Source: Ilex aquifolium
Lineage: Eukaryota; Streptophyta; Magnoliopsida; Aquifoliales; Aquifoliaceae
Direction: 5' to 3'
NCBI GenBank assembly: GCA_951799425.1
Contig: OX637397.1
Span: 39,102,409 to 39,166,408 of the forward strand
DNA length: 64,000 bases
Made by a program: the position numbers and the translations under genes. A model generated the notes under the pieces. It ran no database searches. It was not told the DNA's origin and was given only the letters and a program-made list of their open reading frames with translations. Shown here one piece after another: positions 38,690-52,687 of this stretch. Position 1 is the stretch's first letter; every line of letters begins with the position of its first letter.

Positions 38690-39305
38690 TAGGGGCGTTT
38701 ATGGGCTGAGTTACACACGGGTCTTGTTATTCGGTTTGAAAAAATAGCCTCGAAGCCCAATAGGCCCAGTAGTTGGCCCGCCAGAGCCCCGAGCCCAATA
38801 TCTTTTAAGAGAGGATTTGAATTTACCATCAAACCCATTACCCGCCTTGAAGCCCGGTCCATGAGTCCGCCCGCAAAAACCCGACCCGTGAGCCCACCCG
38901 CCCACCTAGCCTGTCTGCCATTCCACCCAATTGTTTGAAAAAAAGTTAACTATTGAAACTTTGAAAGTTTTGTGGTAATATATGACTCTACTTTGTTTAA
39001 ATAAAATTATTCATTCTTTACTTTTTGCTTATTTTGAGTTTACTTTTAATTCAAAAATGTAATCTTAAAAAAAATTAAGTTGAAAACATTTTAAATGAAA
39101 TTGTATATATATATAAAAAAAGACCCATACAACAAGCTCACTCGTAAGGCCCGCCTAGTGAGTGGTGGGTAGCCTATCCCTACCCGTAGCCCGGCCGAGC
39201 CCACCCGATAACTCGCCTGGATAAGAGCTTAGGCCTACACTACCCAAGTCTGACTCAGAAAAAATTCCACAGGGCCTAATCCAGCCCGACCCATGAACAC
39301 CCTTA
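38690..39305. mobile_element. hAT-like miniature element A, unit 4
   Basis: Same insertion, with the G shared with unit 3 at about 38888. Confidence 0.6.
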
Positions 39306-39917
39306 GTCAGAGTTTAAAAGTAATGAGTTCAAATTCCAATAGACATCCTCCTTTAAAACAACAACAAAACAAAAATCACATATTTGGACCACCCAAAATA
39401 GGCCACACATGAGGAAAAATATTATATAAATATGTATGTTACACCATTCTTTCACAACTTATGCTTTTAACAATTGAGATCGCTCACAAATATGTAGAAC
39501 CCGATCTTGCAAAAGTTTTATATAACTTCCCACATTTTTGAAGGATTTATTCTCCTCCTAAACCTAATTTCTAAACACGTCCTAATATATACTAGTGGCA
39601 TGAATACTTGTGCAATGTTTATTAGGGAAGCATATAGCTTAATTGGTTATAACTTAAGCATGTCATCATCATTCCAGTTCTACCAGGTTAATTGCCTTGA
39701 ATAATAATTAGTGTGTTATGAAATAGACGATACATTAATAAAATATTAAGAGAGTAATACATAAAATAATATATAAAAATAAATCATTCCAAAATTTAAT
39801 TGGAGTGGTTGATTCCCTTATGTCAGATCATGGTTGTTAGCTCGGACCACTCATACACCAACTAAAACCTTTGAATTTAGACAAGTGATGCGACCATTAT
39901 TATTGCATTATTATGCT

Positions 39918-40526
39918 CAGGATTGTCCATGGGCCGGGCCGGGCCGGGGTAGGCCCATGAAATTTTTTTCGAATCAGACTTGAGTAGTGCAGGTTCAAGC
40001 CCTTACCCAAGTGAGTTATCGGCCGGGGTAGGTTACCTACATCCCAACCCGTGAGCTTACTAAGCTGGCCTTCTGGGCGGGCCTACTCGCAGATTTTTTA
40101 TATACAACTTCATTTAAAAATAGTGAACATTTTTGTAATTTAATATTTGTATAAATTATATTTTTGAATCAAAAGTAGAGTCAAAATAGATAAAAATAAA
40201 ATAATAAATAATTTTATTTTTGATTAAGGGATAAACTATATCCAATAAAATGAATACATCCCAACTAGGTTGACACATACTCACTTATCTATCATTTGCA
40301 TTACTCTACCTTTTAAAACTTGTATGCTTAATACATGGAAAAGAAAATAATACATTATTTATAGTATCTAAATTTTTAAAACTTCAAATTCCGACATTTG
40401 AAGACTTTTTTCAAAATTTCAAATTTAATGGTCTAAAAATATAATTTTTTTTCAAAGGAAGGGTGAGCGGGCTGGGCTTGACAGGTGGACTCTTGGGTCG
40501 GTTTTTAACGGGTTTTTTTGGGCCGG
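39918..40526. mobile_element. hAT-like miniature element B, unit 4
   Basis: 12-bp deletion as in units 2 and 3, plus private substitutions (GAACATTTTTG near 40130, GACTTTTTTC near 40405). Confidence 0.5.
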
Positions 40527-40767
40527 CATATAAGGTTATATATTCTACTATAATGCGATTATAGTAGCAGTGCTATTATTAATAAAGCTCTAAAGAAAGC
40601 TTTATATCAAAATAATAATGTGGTTGCTTTATGGTTAATATATTTTGTAATTGCATAAGGGACCAGATTTAAATAAATTGTATACTGTTGGCAATTCGTA
40701 TGTAAAATATAATATTGATGTGAAGATCATGTGGGTTTAAATTGGCAGGTGTAAAGTGTATTTCATA
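40527..40767 (+). pseudogene. Relic of an MLP gene 3' flank, unit 4
   Basis: Same relic as in unit 1. Confidence 0.75.
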
Positions 40768-42357
40768 ATTATTATTATAATTAACCTTGTAATTAGTAAA
40801 ATCCTATTATTATTAACTTGTTGAAAGTTAATATTAGTGGTATAAAACATGTTAATTGTATATTAGCATGACTTGATGTTTTAATGGCATATCAAGTTTA
40901 ATAAAATTATTAGCTTGTTATGTGATTATGAAATAATATGTATGCTAAATGTTTATTTAACATATGATTAGTGTAGTTGACTTGTGTTTATGTTTATAAA
41001 ATTAATAAATATGTTGCCACGTTGGAAGTAATAAGCATGCTAGTTGTGTAAATTGATGTGCATCTAGGTGTTTGTTTAAATATCTACGTGAATACAAGTA
41101 TGTTAGTTGAGTTGATTATCTTACATAACATGCTTGAGATTGTTTTAAAAATATTATTATATTGCATTCATTATGTAATGGACATTGTAAATGGTACCAA
41201 AGACAATTTCACATTGTATTGCATTATGTATGGGTTACACTACATTCATGGACATTGACATGGGTGGGAGTGTGTGCATGGTATGAGATCAATCACCACA
41301 TAGGTGATTGATTGTGGGCTTGAGAAAGTCGCACCAAGGTCCGACTGAGTCGCACGGAAAATTAATGGATAACGTGTCGGGGTATAGCAAGAAGGGTTAA
41401 ATTCTCCATTGGGTGCAAGATCCGTTAACTTGGTTTATACATTTTCCAGCAGTACAATTCCAGAAAAGTGTAACGGCGAAAACAGAGCCGCAGGTGGAAT
41501 GTCCTGAAAATCCGTTGATGATGTGGTGTCTCATTGGTGTAATACCATAAATCATTTCCCCATTAAGATACAAGAAAATGAATTAATTAGTCATTGAGTG
41601 TACATAACACCAATGACGGGGCTTGGAATGCCCGAATACATACGTATGACATTGCATGTGTTATGGGAGCCCGAGATGGGGCTTGGTGTTGGTATTGCTT
41701 GTGTGAGTCTCATCTCATGACATGACATAATTTATGACATTTTTTCATAATATACATATTTGAATGAATGCATGAAATGATTGTTGCATGTGACATTTTA
41801 TATACATTTGGATTGAGAGATATTCTCTATATGAGTTACCTTATTGAGCTTTGACTCACCCTTTATGGGAACAATTTTCAAGTATACCATGTGCTTTCAC
41901 CGAAGGCCCTACTACGGGTTCGCTTTGACGACAGAGTCGAACTATGACTTTTATTTTGACGTTGTATTTTTTTTGTATATGTTTACTTTTTGTCTTGTAT
42001 AATTTTTGTAACAAAAACTTGTTTATATTTAAAAAACATGTATATGAGAATCTTTTGAGACATTTATTCTTTTATGAATGAATGTACGTAGTAATGATGA
42101 TTATTGTAGTATCCAATACTATGCAATTGAGTAAGGATGAATGTACCGGTGTGGTCAATATTGTATGATTGCACATGTTGCATTTTGGGTAGAGTTCCCA
42201 GTACAAAGAAGGCTCTGCCCGAATTTTGTTAAGTTATGGATCTCCGTAAATAGGGCATAACGGCGTGGTATTGAATTACATGGTATCCATGTGTATTTTG
42301 CGGGTTGATGAGTGATCAACGAGGTAATTACAGACACTTAGATTTTGGGGCGTCACA
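40768..42357 (+). mobile_element. LTR fragment ending GGGGCGTCACA, unit 4
   Basis: Same truncated LTR as in unit 1. Confidence 0.45.
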
Positions 42358-42558
42358 AGTAACATTTGTTGCGAGTTCGGAACAAGATTGGCTGGGGGAG
42401 GTATGACCTCCTCTTCGTGTGGTGGATCGTCCTCAGGCTGATTCATGGATCTGATGGTGATCGCCATAGATACAGAAAAAAATGTGGTTGGGTGAAAATT
42501 TGTCCTTCCAATAGACGGCGTCAAACTTATAGTGCACAAATTGGTTTTATGCACTACC

Positions 42559-43027
42559 TGTTGAGTAATTAATATATATAATAAATGTAGTAAAATATAA
42601 ATATGAGATCAACACAAGCAACACACAGATATAGAGTGGTTCAGTCAGAGTGACCTACTCCATTTTGAAGGACTTTGGTTGCCGGGATTTTTTATTGCTT
42701 CAAGGAGTATTGGGTGCTCACGCAATGAATAATCAAGAAAAAAAAAAAAAGAGAACAATAACAAATAATAAATACAAGAATTGAATGGTTCAATAGGAAT
42801 TCTTCATAAGTCTACAAGAACGGTGGTTTCATTATATTAGAATCTTAATACGGTTACAATTTATTTATAGGCATTGATTAATAACCCTAAATTTGGTCTA
42901 ACTAAAAAACTTAGTCGGAGTAAATCTAATATCCCAAATCTTGATAAAATTCATATACCGTATATTCATTAAAAATCCACAATATACTCAATACTATATA
43001 GCGAGGGTTAATTAGCCTCCTGCTGCA
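42559..43027 (-). mobile_element. Minus-oriented LTR with gag leader, unit 4
   Basis: 469-bp TG...CA LTR. The gag leader lies at 42358-42558. Confidence 0.5.
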
Positions 43028-43246
43028 CCCCAATATAATAGAACTGTTTGAAACTGACTTTTTTAAGTGAAAAGTTACGGTTTAAAAAATACCGCAAAAA
43101 AGTTAGAGTTAAAAAAGTCTCCCCAAACCGTTTGAAGTGTTATTTAAAAAGTTGAAAAAGTTATAAAAGTCCGTTTGGAGTGACTTTCTAATTTTTTTGG
43201 CTTTTTCATTTCAAAATAAAAAAAAAAATTATATGTATATATAGAT

Positions 43247-43778
43247 TAGGAGTGTCCATGGGCCGGGACGGGCTAGGCTCGCGAATTTTTTTTCGGGTTG
43301 GGTCTGGGTAGCGTAGGCCCAAGCCCTTACCCGGGGGAGTTATTTGGCCGGTTGGGCCGGGCTTCAAGTAGAGGTAGGCTACCAGCAATTCAACCCCGCG
43401 CACTCAATGGACGGGCCTTTATATATATATATACAATTTCATTTAAAAAAAATCAACTTAATATTTTTTAAAATCATGTATTTCCCTTAGAAGTAGAGTC
43501 AAAATGGATGTAAATAATGAATAATTTTATTTAAATAAAGTAGAGTCATATATTACTACCAAATTTTTAAAATTTCAATGCTCAATTTTTTTAAACAATT
43601 GGGTGGAAGGGCAGATGGGCGGGCTCATGGCCCGACTAATGGGTTTGAGGGTAAGCTCAAACCCTCTCTTGAAAGATATTAGGCTCAGGCTTAGGCGGGC
43701 CAATTATCGGACTTCAGTCCTATTTTTTTCAGGCCGGATAATAGGACCCGTAGATAACCTGGCCTATGGACACCCCTA
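43247..43778. mobile_element. hAT-like miniature element C, unit 4
   Basis: Nested in the 43167-44009 inverted-repeat element, with the same target duplication as elsewhere. Confidence 0.65.
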
Positions 43779-45189
43779 TTATAGATTATGTATAATAGTT
43801 CCCAAAATATGAATTTTAAATTTTTTTACATAATAGTAATATTTTATAAATATAATAAACTAAAAAATTATGTGAGACTCGTGACAAAATTTCAAAAAGT
43901 CGAAGGAAAAGATCATAAAATTAACTTTTTGAATCAGCCTACATAAGCTCTTTTGAGTCCAAAAAACTATTACATAAATTGGTAACAAAGCCAGTGTCCA
44001 AACGGACTTCACTTCTTTTACACCAAATCTCTTAAAAACTATATATTTAAGCTAGCTTCAAAGAAGCCCATTAGAAACCCTCACAATTGATAATAGATAT
44101 TGGTGAAGGGCCAGGGAGGGAGCGTTGCTCTACTTTTCAACTATATTGAACTCACGCTCCATTTCACTACTTTCCTTTCGTTACGCTACGCTCCACTCCA
44201 CCCACTAAGCATTGAATTTTGGGCTTAGTGAATATGAACCACCCTTCTGATATATATAAAAAAATAAAAATAATAAATCACCTTCTATTTCCGAGGAAAT
44301 GATATTAGTTTAGTAAAATATAACGTAATCTTAATTATAATACGTTTTTAGAAAGTGTTGTCACCTTGTGACAATAGGTAGTTGGTGTGTGAAGCTTGAG
44401 TAGTGATTCGACTTGGACAATTTTTTTTTCAAAACTAACAGAATTTGTTGGAGCTAATAAAAGAAATAAGAAAAGTTAGGCTGCAATATTAGATAACATT
44501 TTTGCTGCTCATAAAATACCGATTATTTGTACATATGAAATTTCAAATACGGATCAACCATTATAAAATTTAGAAACAACCCTCACCACAAGAAAAATCA
44601 TTATTACCGAGGAACTTTTTATATGTTATTTTGGTCGTAAAAAAAAGTTTTTCCAAGAAAGATTTGTTTTCGACAAGAATAGAATATGTGGATGAGTTTT
44701 AAGTACGAAATTAATTTTTCGTGGACAAAAATTAGTTGGAAAAATTATGCGCGAAGACCTCACTCCTCCAAAATACTTTTACGGCGAAATTTGTTTTACT
44801 TAAATAAAAAATTCACAATTAACATTTCTTTTTAATTTTACTCTTTTAAAGATTTTTCTCTTATTTTTAACGAAGTATTAATTTTCCTTGGAAAAATTGA
44901 TTGAAATTTCTTATTGACGGACACAAATTTCTAAACTCAAGATATGCATATCTAAGGCTTCGTATCTCGTGTTCCATCAATGGAAGGGTCACTACCAAAT
45001 TGGGTGAAGCATGTACCTATCACTGCCTTCCACCATTTGAAAGATTAGTCATGGTGGAAGAGCCTGTACCATACAATTAATATCTAGTACGATATGTGTG
45101 TAGGCCTCACAATATTCTAAACACGATAAGATTACATGACACTCAAAATTAATGGATTTAAGTTTGTAGAATTTGACGTTATCGACTTC

Positions 45190-45468
45190 GGTACCGACTT
45201 CAGTACTGTACCGTTGGTTACTATTTTTTGATAAAGTTATAATTCAAAAGGAAGAAATTACAACTGTTCAAGAGAAGTTTATGATCGGTCAAGGGTCTAT
45301 GATCGATCACAGATGCACATGATCGATTATGGACTTCTTTGAGCAGTTGTAACTTGATCTTTAAAAATTATAATTTACAGGTCAAAAAAATTGTAACTTA
45401 CACATTAAAAAAATTGTAACTTAATCTGAAATTGTTGTAACCGACAGTACGGTACCTCATTCGGTACC
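45190..45468. repeat. Foldback upstream of MLP copy 4
   Basis: Same arms as at 7029-7307. Confidence 0.5.
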
Positions 45469-45779
45469 GTAAACTTTTCCTTTTAAGTTTAGGCATTAGT
45501 AAATTCGAGTGTTAAATGGCTGGACCTGAGTTATCAAAAAAAAAAAAAATGGCTGGACCTGATACACTCACCACCAAACAAATGACTCGACACGTTCATG
45601 TCTTATTTTTCTCAAAAAAACACTACAAATGTTGACAAGTGACCTTACAAGCATATCCCAGTACTGTACATTGATGTATGTTGGGCTGTATTGGGTCTAG
45701 TAATTGGGACTCATTGAATTATTGGTTAGCAAATGATTACGTGCAATTGGCTCACAAGGGCAGACTCAAATGTGACCTC

Positions 45780-45788
45780 TATATAAGG
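45780..45788 (+). promoter_or_regulatory. TATA box of MLP gene copy 4
   Basis: TATATAAGG, 107 bp before the ATG at 45895. The downstream pyrimidine tract has a private T-to-A change at 45833. Confidence 0.65.
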
Positions 45789-45894
45789 TACAAAGACTAG
45801 GCAATTGGCATTGTCTTTCACCACTTTCTCTCACCTCTCTTATGTCTTGAGAGTTATACTTGGTGGGTTTGTGACTGTATTTTTAAGACAAAAA

Positions 45895-48691
45895 ATGGCT
45901 AATCTTGCTGGTAAAGTTGAGGCTGAAGTTGAGATAAAATGTGATGCTGATGAGTTTTTCCACAGCTGGGGTGGTAAGGCACACCAAATGCCAAATTTGT
46001 GCTCTGAAAAGTTGCACAACGTTGAAGTACATGAAGGTGACTGGAAGACAGATGGTTCTGTTAAGCTCTGGACATTTGTTCATGGTAAGGAAAACACAAC
46101 TCATAAAAATATTAGAGGAGTCTATTTAATTTCCAGTATGAGCTGTTGTTGCTAATTTCAAAATTATTATAAAAGTGTCTTACAATAGAAAAGAGCACAG
46201 ATAAAAAACTATTATCCAACAATAAATTATATCTTACTTACTGCTAAAAGCCTAGGCCAACAAGAAGACAAGTGTGGATCTGTGTCTGCGTTGGTGTGTG
46301 CAAGTGTGGATCTATGTGTGTTTGAATTTCAAGTTAATCTATTGAATATTGTGATAGAGTTTCAGTGTGATCGAGTTGTATGTTGTGATTTAGTGTGGAT
46401 CTATGTTTTCTTTTTTTAATTTTTAGTTTAATAATATAAATTTAATAGTTGGGTCAAACATGTTTTTTGTTTTTGTTTTGTTTATTTGTTAAACATAAAT
46501 AACTACCAAACATGTTTTATTTTTTTATTTTTTACCATAGAAAAAATTAAAATTATTATTTTATTTTATTAGAAACTCACATAACTCTTTGTGATTTTGG
46601 ATTGAAGTGCAACTGTTAACTGGATTAACAAATTTGTTAAAAATTAAAGGCTTAAGAGGTAGAAGGGTATAAACATTATTTTGACATGGTATTTTATGTA
46701 AAACATTGAATGTACGATACGATATTATCACTTTGACGTGGTGTTATTATCTAATAATAATTTTATAAGGGCATGTTTGTTTGTAGTATTAAATTTGGGT
46801 GGTATTAGAAATCATTTTCATTCCACTCCAATCAAATGGTATACTATATCCGGTCTTAAACTTATATCCTATCATTCTCCTTGTTTGTTTGTTCAATAAG
46901 TACTATGATGGGTCCCACAAATAACCATCTATTATATCACATCTTATATAACAAATATACCATTTTACCATTAACATCTTCCATTCCATTACTCCGTTTG
47001 TGTAACGCTTTTGCACAATGTTTGGTATAATAAATAATCTAATGTTATGAATCGGTCATACAGTAAAAAAAATTTTAAAAAATCGGTGATACCATAGCCT
47101 TAAACATAATACAAGGAAAAAATTTAAAATAATTTTTTTTAAAAATCGTTAACACCGTACACTTAAACATAATATAAGGAAAAAATTTAAAATGATTCAC
47201 TGTACGCTTAAACATAATACAAAGAAAATTTTCAAAATAATTTTTTTAAAAAAAAAATCGGTGACACCGTACGCTTAAACATAATACAAGGAAAAAATTC
47301 AAAATAATTTTTTTTAAAAAAAATTTTTAAAAAATCGGTGACACCGTACGCTTCAAAATATTTTTTTTTTAAAAAAATTAAAAAAAAAACCGGTGACACC
47401 GTACGCTTAAACATAATACAAAGAAAAATTCAAAATAATTTTTTTATATGTGAACTCTTCACATAGGAGGGCATTTGTGTCATTTTACTCGTTTATACAA
47501 TCCTTTCACTTATACCGGGAAGATAATACCACCTGGTAGGTGGTATTGCTTAGTACCATATAGAAGGCATTTAAGTCACTATTCACACCGGGTTTAAGTC
47601 ACTATTCACACCGGGTCGGTACTACGACCCGAAAAATAATACTGATTGAAAAATGTCAAATAAACAAGGTATAAAGTGGACTCTACGTACTATTTCCCTT
47701 ATACCAGCCCCTTATACTACTCTTATCCTTCAACCAAACATGCCCTAAGTGGATAAAGTGAACCTCACTAATTCATTAGACAGTGACCGAATGACCTGGT
47801 CAATCCTAGGAATAAGCATGTTTACTAAGAAGTAGAAGTTCACATGCCCAGCAACGGATCTCAAACAAACCGTGGTTGACAACAGGGTCTCTTTCCAAAA
47901 AAAAAAGAAGTATGATTATACTTCGGTAGGAAGTCAGAACTGGTGGAAGTGGACAAACTACTCGATGTTGGTCTTGATGTGCTTTGAAAGAAATATAGAT
48001 ATGATTTGCACTAAAATACTTAAGATAGACCTATCGGGAACACATTCACTCATGGGCATTGACATCTTAATGCGTTGCAATTTGTGCATTGTTCGATCTT
48101 TTGTCACCGATTTAACTTTAGATTTCAATATTTATTAAGATCCATTACCTATTCAATAATACTGATTCATCAAATCAAAATTTTAAGTCTATTTAGCACT
48201 TTCCTATGGGTAGTTAGTGAAGTAGTGGGATTCACTTTATACATTTGTAATTTTATTATGAATGACGACACCATGTGATAATAATAATAATATAGTGTCA
48301 CTGTTACATAAATATTTAAGTAGGGTATGTAATATGTATATATTCTTAAGTATAGAGACTAAAGTCACTGGGTTAATATTTATTCAACTGCAAGTGACTG
48401 GACTTTGGTTTTGTGATAACCTTAGAGGGAAAAGTGGAGACTTTTAAAGAAAGGCTCACAATAGACGAGGAAAACAAGCTCATCACTGCTGATGGAATAG
48501 AAGGAGATCCCATGAAACTCTACAAGATCTTCAAGGGCTCCTTACAGATTATAACAAAGGGTCAATCCAGCTTTGCGAAATGGTCCATTGACTACGAGAA
48601 AATCAACAAGGATGTTCCCGATCCAACATCGTACCTCGACTGGCTTGTTAACAGTAGCAAACTCATCGATGAATCGCTTCTAAAGGCATAA
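45895..48691 (+). CDS. Major latex protein-like protein, copy 4; exons 45895-46084 and 48426-48691
   Basis: Same 151-residue product. The intron is 2,341 bp, longer than the others because of a 23-bp duplication inside the transposon it carries. The leader differs from the other copies at 45833. This is the last MLP copy: the fifth unit breaks off before its MLP position. Confidence 0.93.
46769..47745. mobile_element. Tourist-like element in the MLP intron, copy 4
   Basis: TAA-flanked. Holds the private tandem duplication of TTTAAGTCACTATTCACACC plus GGG at 47570-47592 and 47593-47615, probably a replication-slippage or end-joining event. Confidence 0.75.
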
Positions 48692-49610
48692 TTTGATCAT
48701 ATAAGTTCATATATTCTACTATAATGTGATTATAGTAGCAGTGCTATTATTAATAAAGCTCTAAAGAAAGCTGGATATCAAAATAATAATGTGGTTGCTT
48801 TATGGTTAATGTGTGTATGTATCAAAATAATAAATTGTACACTGTTGGCAATTCGTATGTAAAATATAATATTGAAGTGCAGATCATGTGGGTTTATATT
48901 GGCAGGTGTAAAGTGTATTTCATATTGATATTTTGCCTGGCTATTTGAATTCGAATTGGTTAAATAATATTTCAATATTATGATTTTTCAATATATTTAT
49001 AATTCGACCAGATTGGTTTTGTCTTATTAACATAAATATAGTATAGGGATTTGATAAAATTGAGTATAATTTGATGAAATTGGATGAGAATTAGGATATG
49101 ATTTGTTCGAATTGAAATTTTAGAGACACATAGATTCGATTGAATTTATATTAATGTATTCCGATATGTATTTTTTTTTGAACAAGTATTCGGAATTGAA
49201 AGAACGAAATTCGTCGATTTTTTAAATTAATTTAAGCCCGGAGTTTTCAATTTGGATCCTGATAACTCAAAGTCTAAACATTGCAAGCCTAATTATCATT
49301 CATTCACCGAGCAAGTTTAGATGATAGTTGTTTTTGGCTTAGCTCCTGTTCTTTGGACTTGCTAACTTTGCGAACACCAAACCTCTAAGCATGTTCTTTT
49401 TATTTCTTTCTTTTTTTTCCCTTGGGAACAAGAACTTACCCGCACACAAACAAAGAAAGATAATAAACAAGAAAAGTAAACATATTATGTGTTTGTATCG
49501 CATGGAACCAACCACTAGTACCTCAATGGATAAGTTTGATTCAATAGTCATGACCCTCAAGTCTATTACACATTATATAGATACTAGTGTAAGTTGTGTA
49601 ACACTAGACA

Positions 49611-50087
49611 TTAGTAAAGAATGAAAAAATAAATAATACTATAAATGGCGATTAAAACAACAGGAAAAATCCATGCAGGTTTAACCTTCTTTGGCCGTTT
49701 AAAGCAGTCGTCGACGTAGCTGCATATCAAAGTCCCCAAAAGCCAAGCACACTCAGCACCTAAAAGGTAGCAAGCAGACGCAACAAATGCCACACCCACC
49801 TTGTCGTAATCACCAGAAGAGGGCCGCAGAGACAGATAATAGAGAAACAGCGAAAAGATAATCAGAAACAAACTCAAAAAGAGGCAACCGTGCGTTAAGC
49901 AAGCGAATATGACATCATCATCAGACTGCAAGTCCTTCTCTTTCTTTTGTTTCTCAGTGTCTTCTTCTTTCTTCTGACCATCAGTCATCTTAATCTCTAA
50001 TATTATATGTGGCGGCGACCTATTTTTATATACCTCATTATCATCATCATCCTCCTTTTCTCGTTGCTGCGTCTTGGTCGGATCCAT
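49611..50087 (-). CDS. Unknown three-segment membrane protein, copy 4
   Basis: 158 residues with C128. Last copy in the array, with conserved upstream TATA-like and GA-rich tracts (about 50150-50240). Confidence 0.6.
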   Translation of the reverse strand: MDPTKTQQREKEDDDDNEVYKNRSPPHIILEIKMTDGQKKEEDTEKQKKEKDLQSDDDVIFACLTHGCLFLSLFLIIFSLFLYYLSLRPSSGDYDKVGVAFVASACYLLGAECAWLLGTLICSYVDDCFKRPKKVKPAWIFPVVLIAIYSIIYFFILY

Positions 50088-51430
50088 TGATGAGAAGCAG
50101 TGCGTACACCCATGAGAGGTTGAGATTGATAAACCCTATTAATATAACTATATATATATAGATGGAGAGAGATTGGGGAGGACACGAGGAATAGGAAGAA
50201 GAAGAAGAAGATAGAGGACACGAGAGAACGTGCGGAGAGACGCGGAGAAAAAATTTCCCCAAGTCCAGTTAGAAGAGTTCCCAATATTCTATCATGTCCC
50301 TATTCTACATACTTTTACAATCTATGTAGGAGTAGGAAACTTCAAAGACATCGAACCCAATCTATTTAGGAGACTTCAAATTCTGATCTACAATTTGTGG
50401 GAATAAAATAAATTTTTTGAAACTTCTCAATTATTTTATTTTAATTTCAAATTTATTTATTTATTAATTTTTATTATGGGTCGGTTACATTTGTTGTAAG
50501 GTTTTTTTGGAGGTCGATACATGTACACTTTTTACAACTTATTTGACTTACACAATAACATTTTACAAGGAAAAAAAAGAAAATATATTTTGTACCTAAT
50601 TTAGTAATCTTATCTGGTGACATGATGAATTGTAGCTGTTGAATTGATAGTGGGTCTCAACTAATAGTAGGATCCATTATCAATCTAATGACAGAAAATG
50701 ATAAGGTCATCAAATAAGGTCATTAAATAATGTCCATGTAATATTGTTCTTTTTTATCATAATCTTAAAAAACTTAATCAAACATATATTCCGTGAGTAA
50801 TGACAAATTCATAGAAAAATAATTTTATAAGAGTGTCAATGACGAGAGAACATAATTTGTCAAATAATTTTTTGAATTTAAAAGTTTTTGAATTTTTTAT
50901 TTAATTTAAAAATTAAGTCAATTAGTTATACTATCAATATAAAAAGATGTTAGAAAAACTTCAATAGGAATACTAAATAATTAATATGCATCCGGAAAAA
51001 AAAAATTAAATATAAACAAATTTACACTATTATTAAAGAAAATCTTAAAAAAAATCTCAGTTGAATTTATCGCTTTAGGCTCAAAACAGATGAAGCCATC
51101 CCCGGAATTAAGACAAGTGATGTGACCATTATTATTTTCGGTATTACATGTGAAAATAAATATAAACTATAAATTTTTTTTTTTGAATTATTGAAAGCCC
51201 AATAATGAAAATAATAAACTCAGATTAAGCAATCAAATAACTTTTTTTACATGTCAAAATACAATTAAACAAAAAATAGAAGACTAAAAAACTTCACTTT
51301 TTCATAGCATATTCGACGTGATTCAATTTTGTCATTCGATCAAGATAAGAAAGTAAGGAAAATGCATGAATCAGGTGATATAGTACATCATTTTTTAACT
51401 TACAGTAGGTGATCAACATAATATTAGAGT

Positions 51431-52064
51431 TAGGGGTGTTTATGGGCTGAGTTACACACGGGTCTTGTTATTCGGTTCGAAAAAATAGCCTCGAAGCCCG
51501 ATAGGCCCAGTAGTTGGCCCGCCAGATCCCCGAGCCCAATATCTTTTAAGAGAGGATTTGAATTTACCATCAAATCCATTACCTGCCTAGGAACCCGGTC
51601 CATGAGTCCGCCCGCAAAAACTCGGCCCATGAGCCCACCCGCCAGCCTAGCCCAGCCCGCCCACCTAGCCGGTCTGCCATTCCACCCAATTGTTTGAAAA
51701 AAAGTTAACTATTGAAACTTTGAAAGTTTTGTGGTAATATATGACTCTACTTTATTTAAATAAAATTATTCATTCTTTACTTTTTGTTTATTTTGACTTT
51801 ACTTTTAATTCAAAAATATAATTTTAAAAAATATTAAGTTGAAAACATTTTAAATGAAATTGTATATATATATAAAAAAAGACCCGTACAACAAGATCGC
51901 TCGTAAGGCCCGCCTAGTGAGTGGTGGGTAGCCTATCCCTACCCGTAGCTCGGCCCAGCCCACCTGATAACTCGCCTGGATAAGAGCTTAGGCCTACACT
52001 ACCCAAGTCTGACTCAGAAAAAATTCCACAAGGCCTAACCCAGCCCGACCCATGAACCACCTTA
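51431..52064. mobile_element. hAT-like miniature element A, unit 5
   Basis: Starts TAGGGGTGTTTATGGG and ends with GAACCACCTTA. 18 bp longer than elsewhere because of an extra CCAGCCTAGCCCAGCC-type block. Confidence 0.6.
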
Positions 52065-52687
52065 GTCAAAGTTTAAAAGTAGTGAGTTCAAATTCCAATA
52101 GACATCCTCCTTTAAAACAACAACAAAACAAAACAAAACAAAAAATCACATATTTGGACCACCCAAAATAGGCCACACATGAGGAAAAATATTATATAAA
52201 TATGTATGTTACACCATTCTTTCACAATTTATGCTTTTAACAATTGAGATCTCTCACAAATATGTAGAGCCCGATCTTGCAAAAGTTTTATATAACTTCC
52301 CACATTTTTGAAGGATTTATTCTCCTCCTAAACCTAATTTCTAAACACGTCCTAATATATACTAGTGGCATGAATACTTGTGCAATGTTTTTTAGGGAAG
52401 CATATAGCTTAATTGGTTATAACTTAAGCATGTCATCATCATTCCAGTTCTACCAGGTTAATTGCCTTGAATAATAATTAGTGTGTTATGAAATAGACGA
52501 TACATTAATAAAATATTAAGAGAGTAATACATAAAATAATATATAAAAATAAATCAGTCCAAAATTTAATTGGAGTGGTTGATTCCCTTATGTCAGATCA
52601 TGGTTGTTAGCTCGAACCACTCATACACCAACTAAAACCTTTGAATTTAGACAAGTGATGCGACCATTATTATTGCATTATTATGCT

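Larger units (their letters stand above)
38176..50916. repeat. Tandem segmental duplication, unit 4 (12,741 bp)
   Basis: Closest to unit 3. About 20 bp longer, mainly through a private 23-bp tandem duplication (47570-47615) inside the intronic Tourist-like element. Near its right end, similarity to the next unit starts to fall. Gene-free stretches without visible features are 38176-38689, 39306-39917, 44010-44583, about 44820-45189 and about 50161-50916. Confidence 0.97.
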
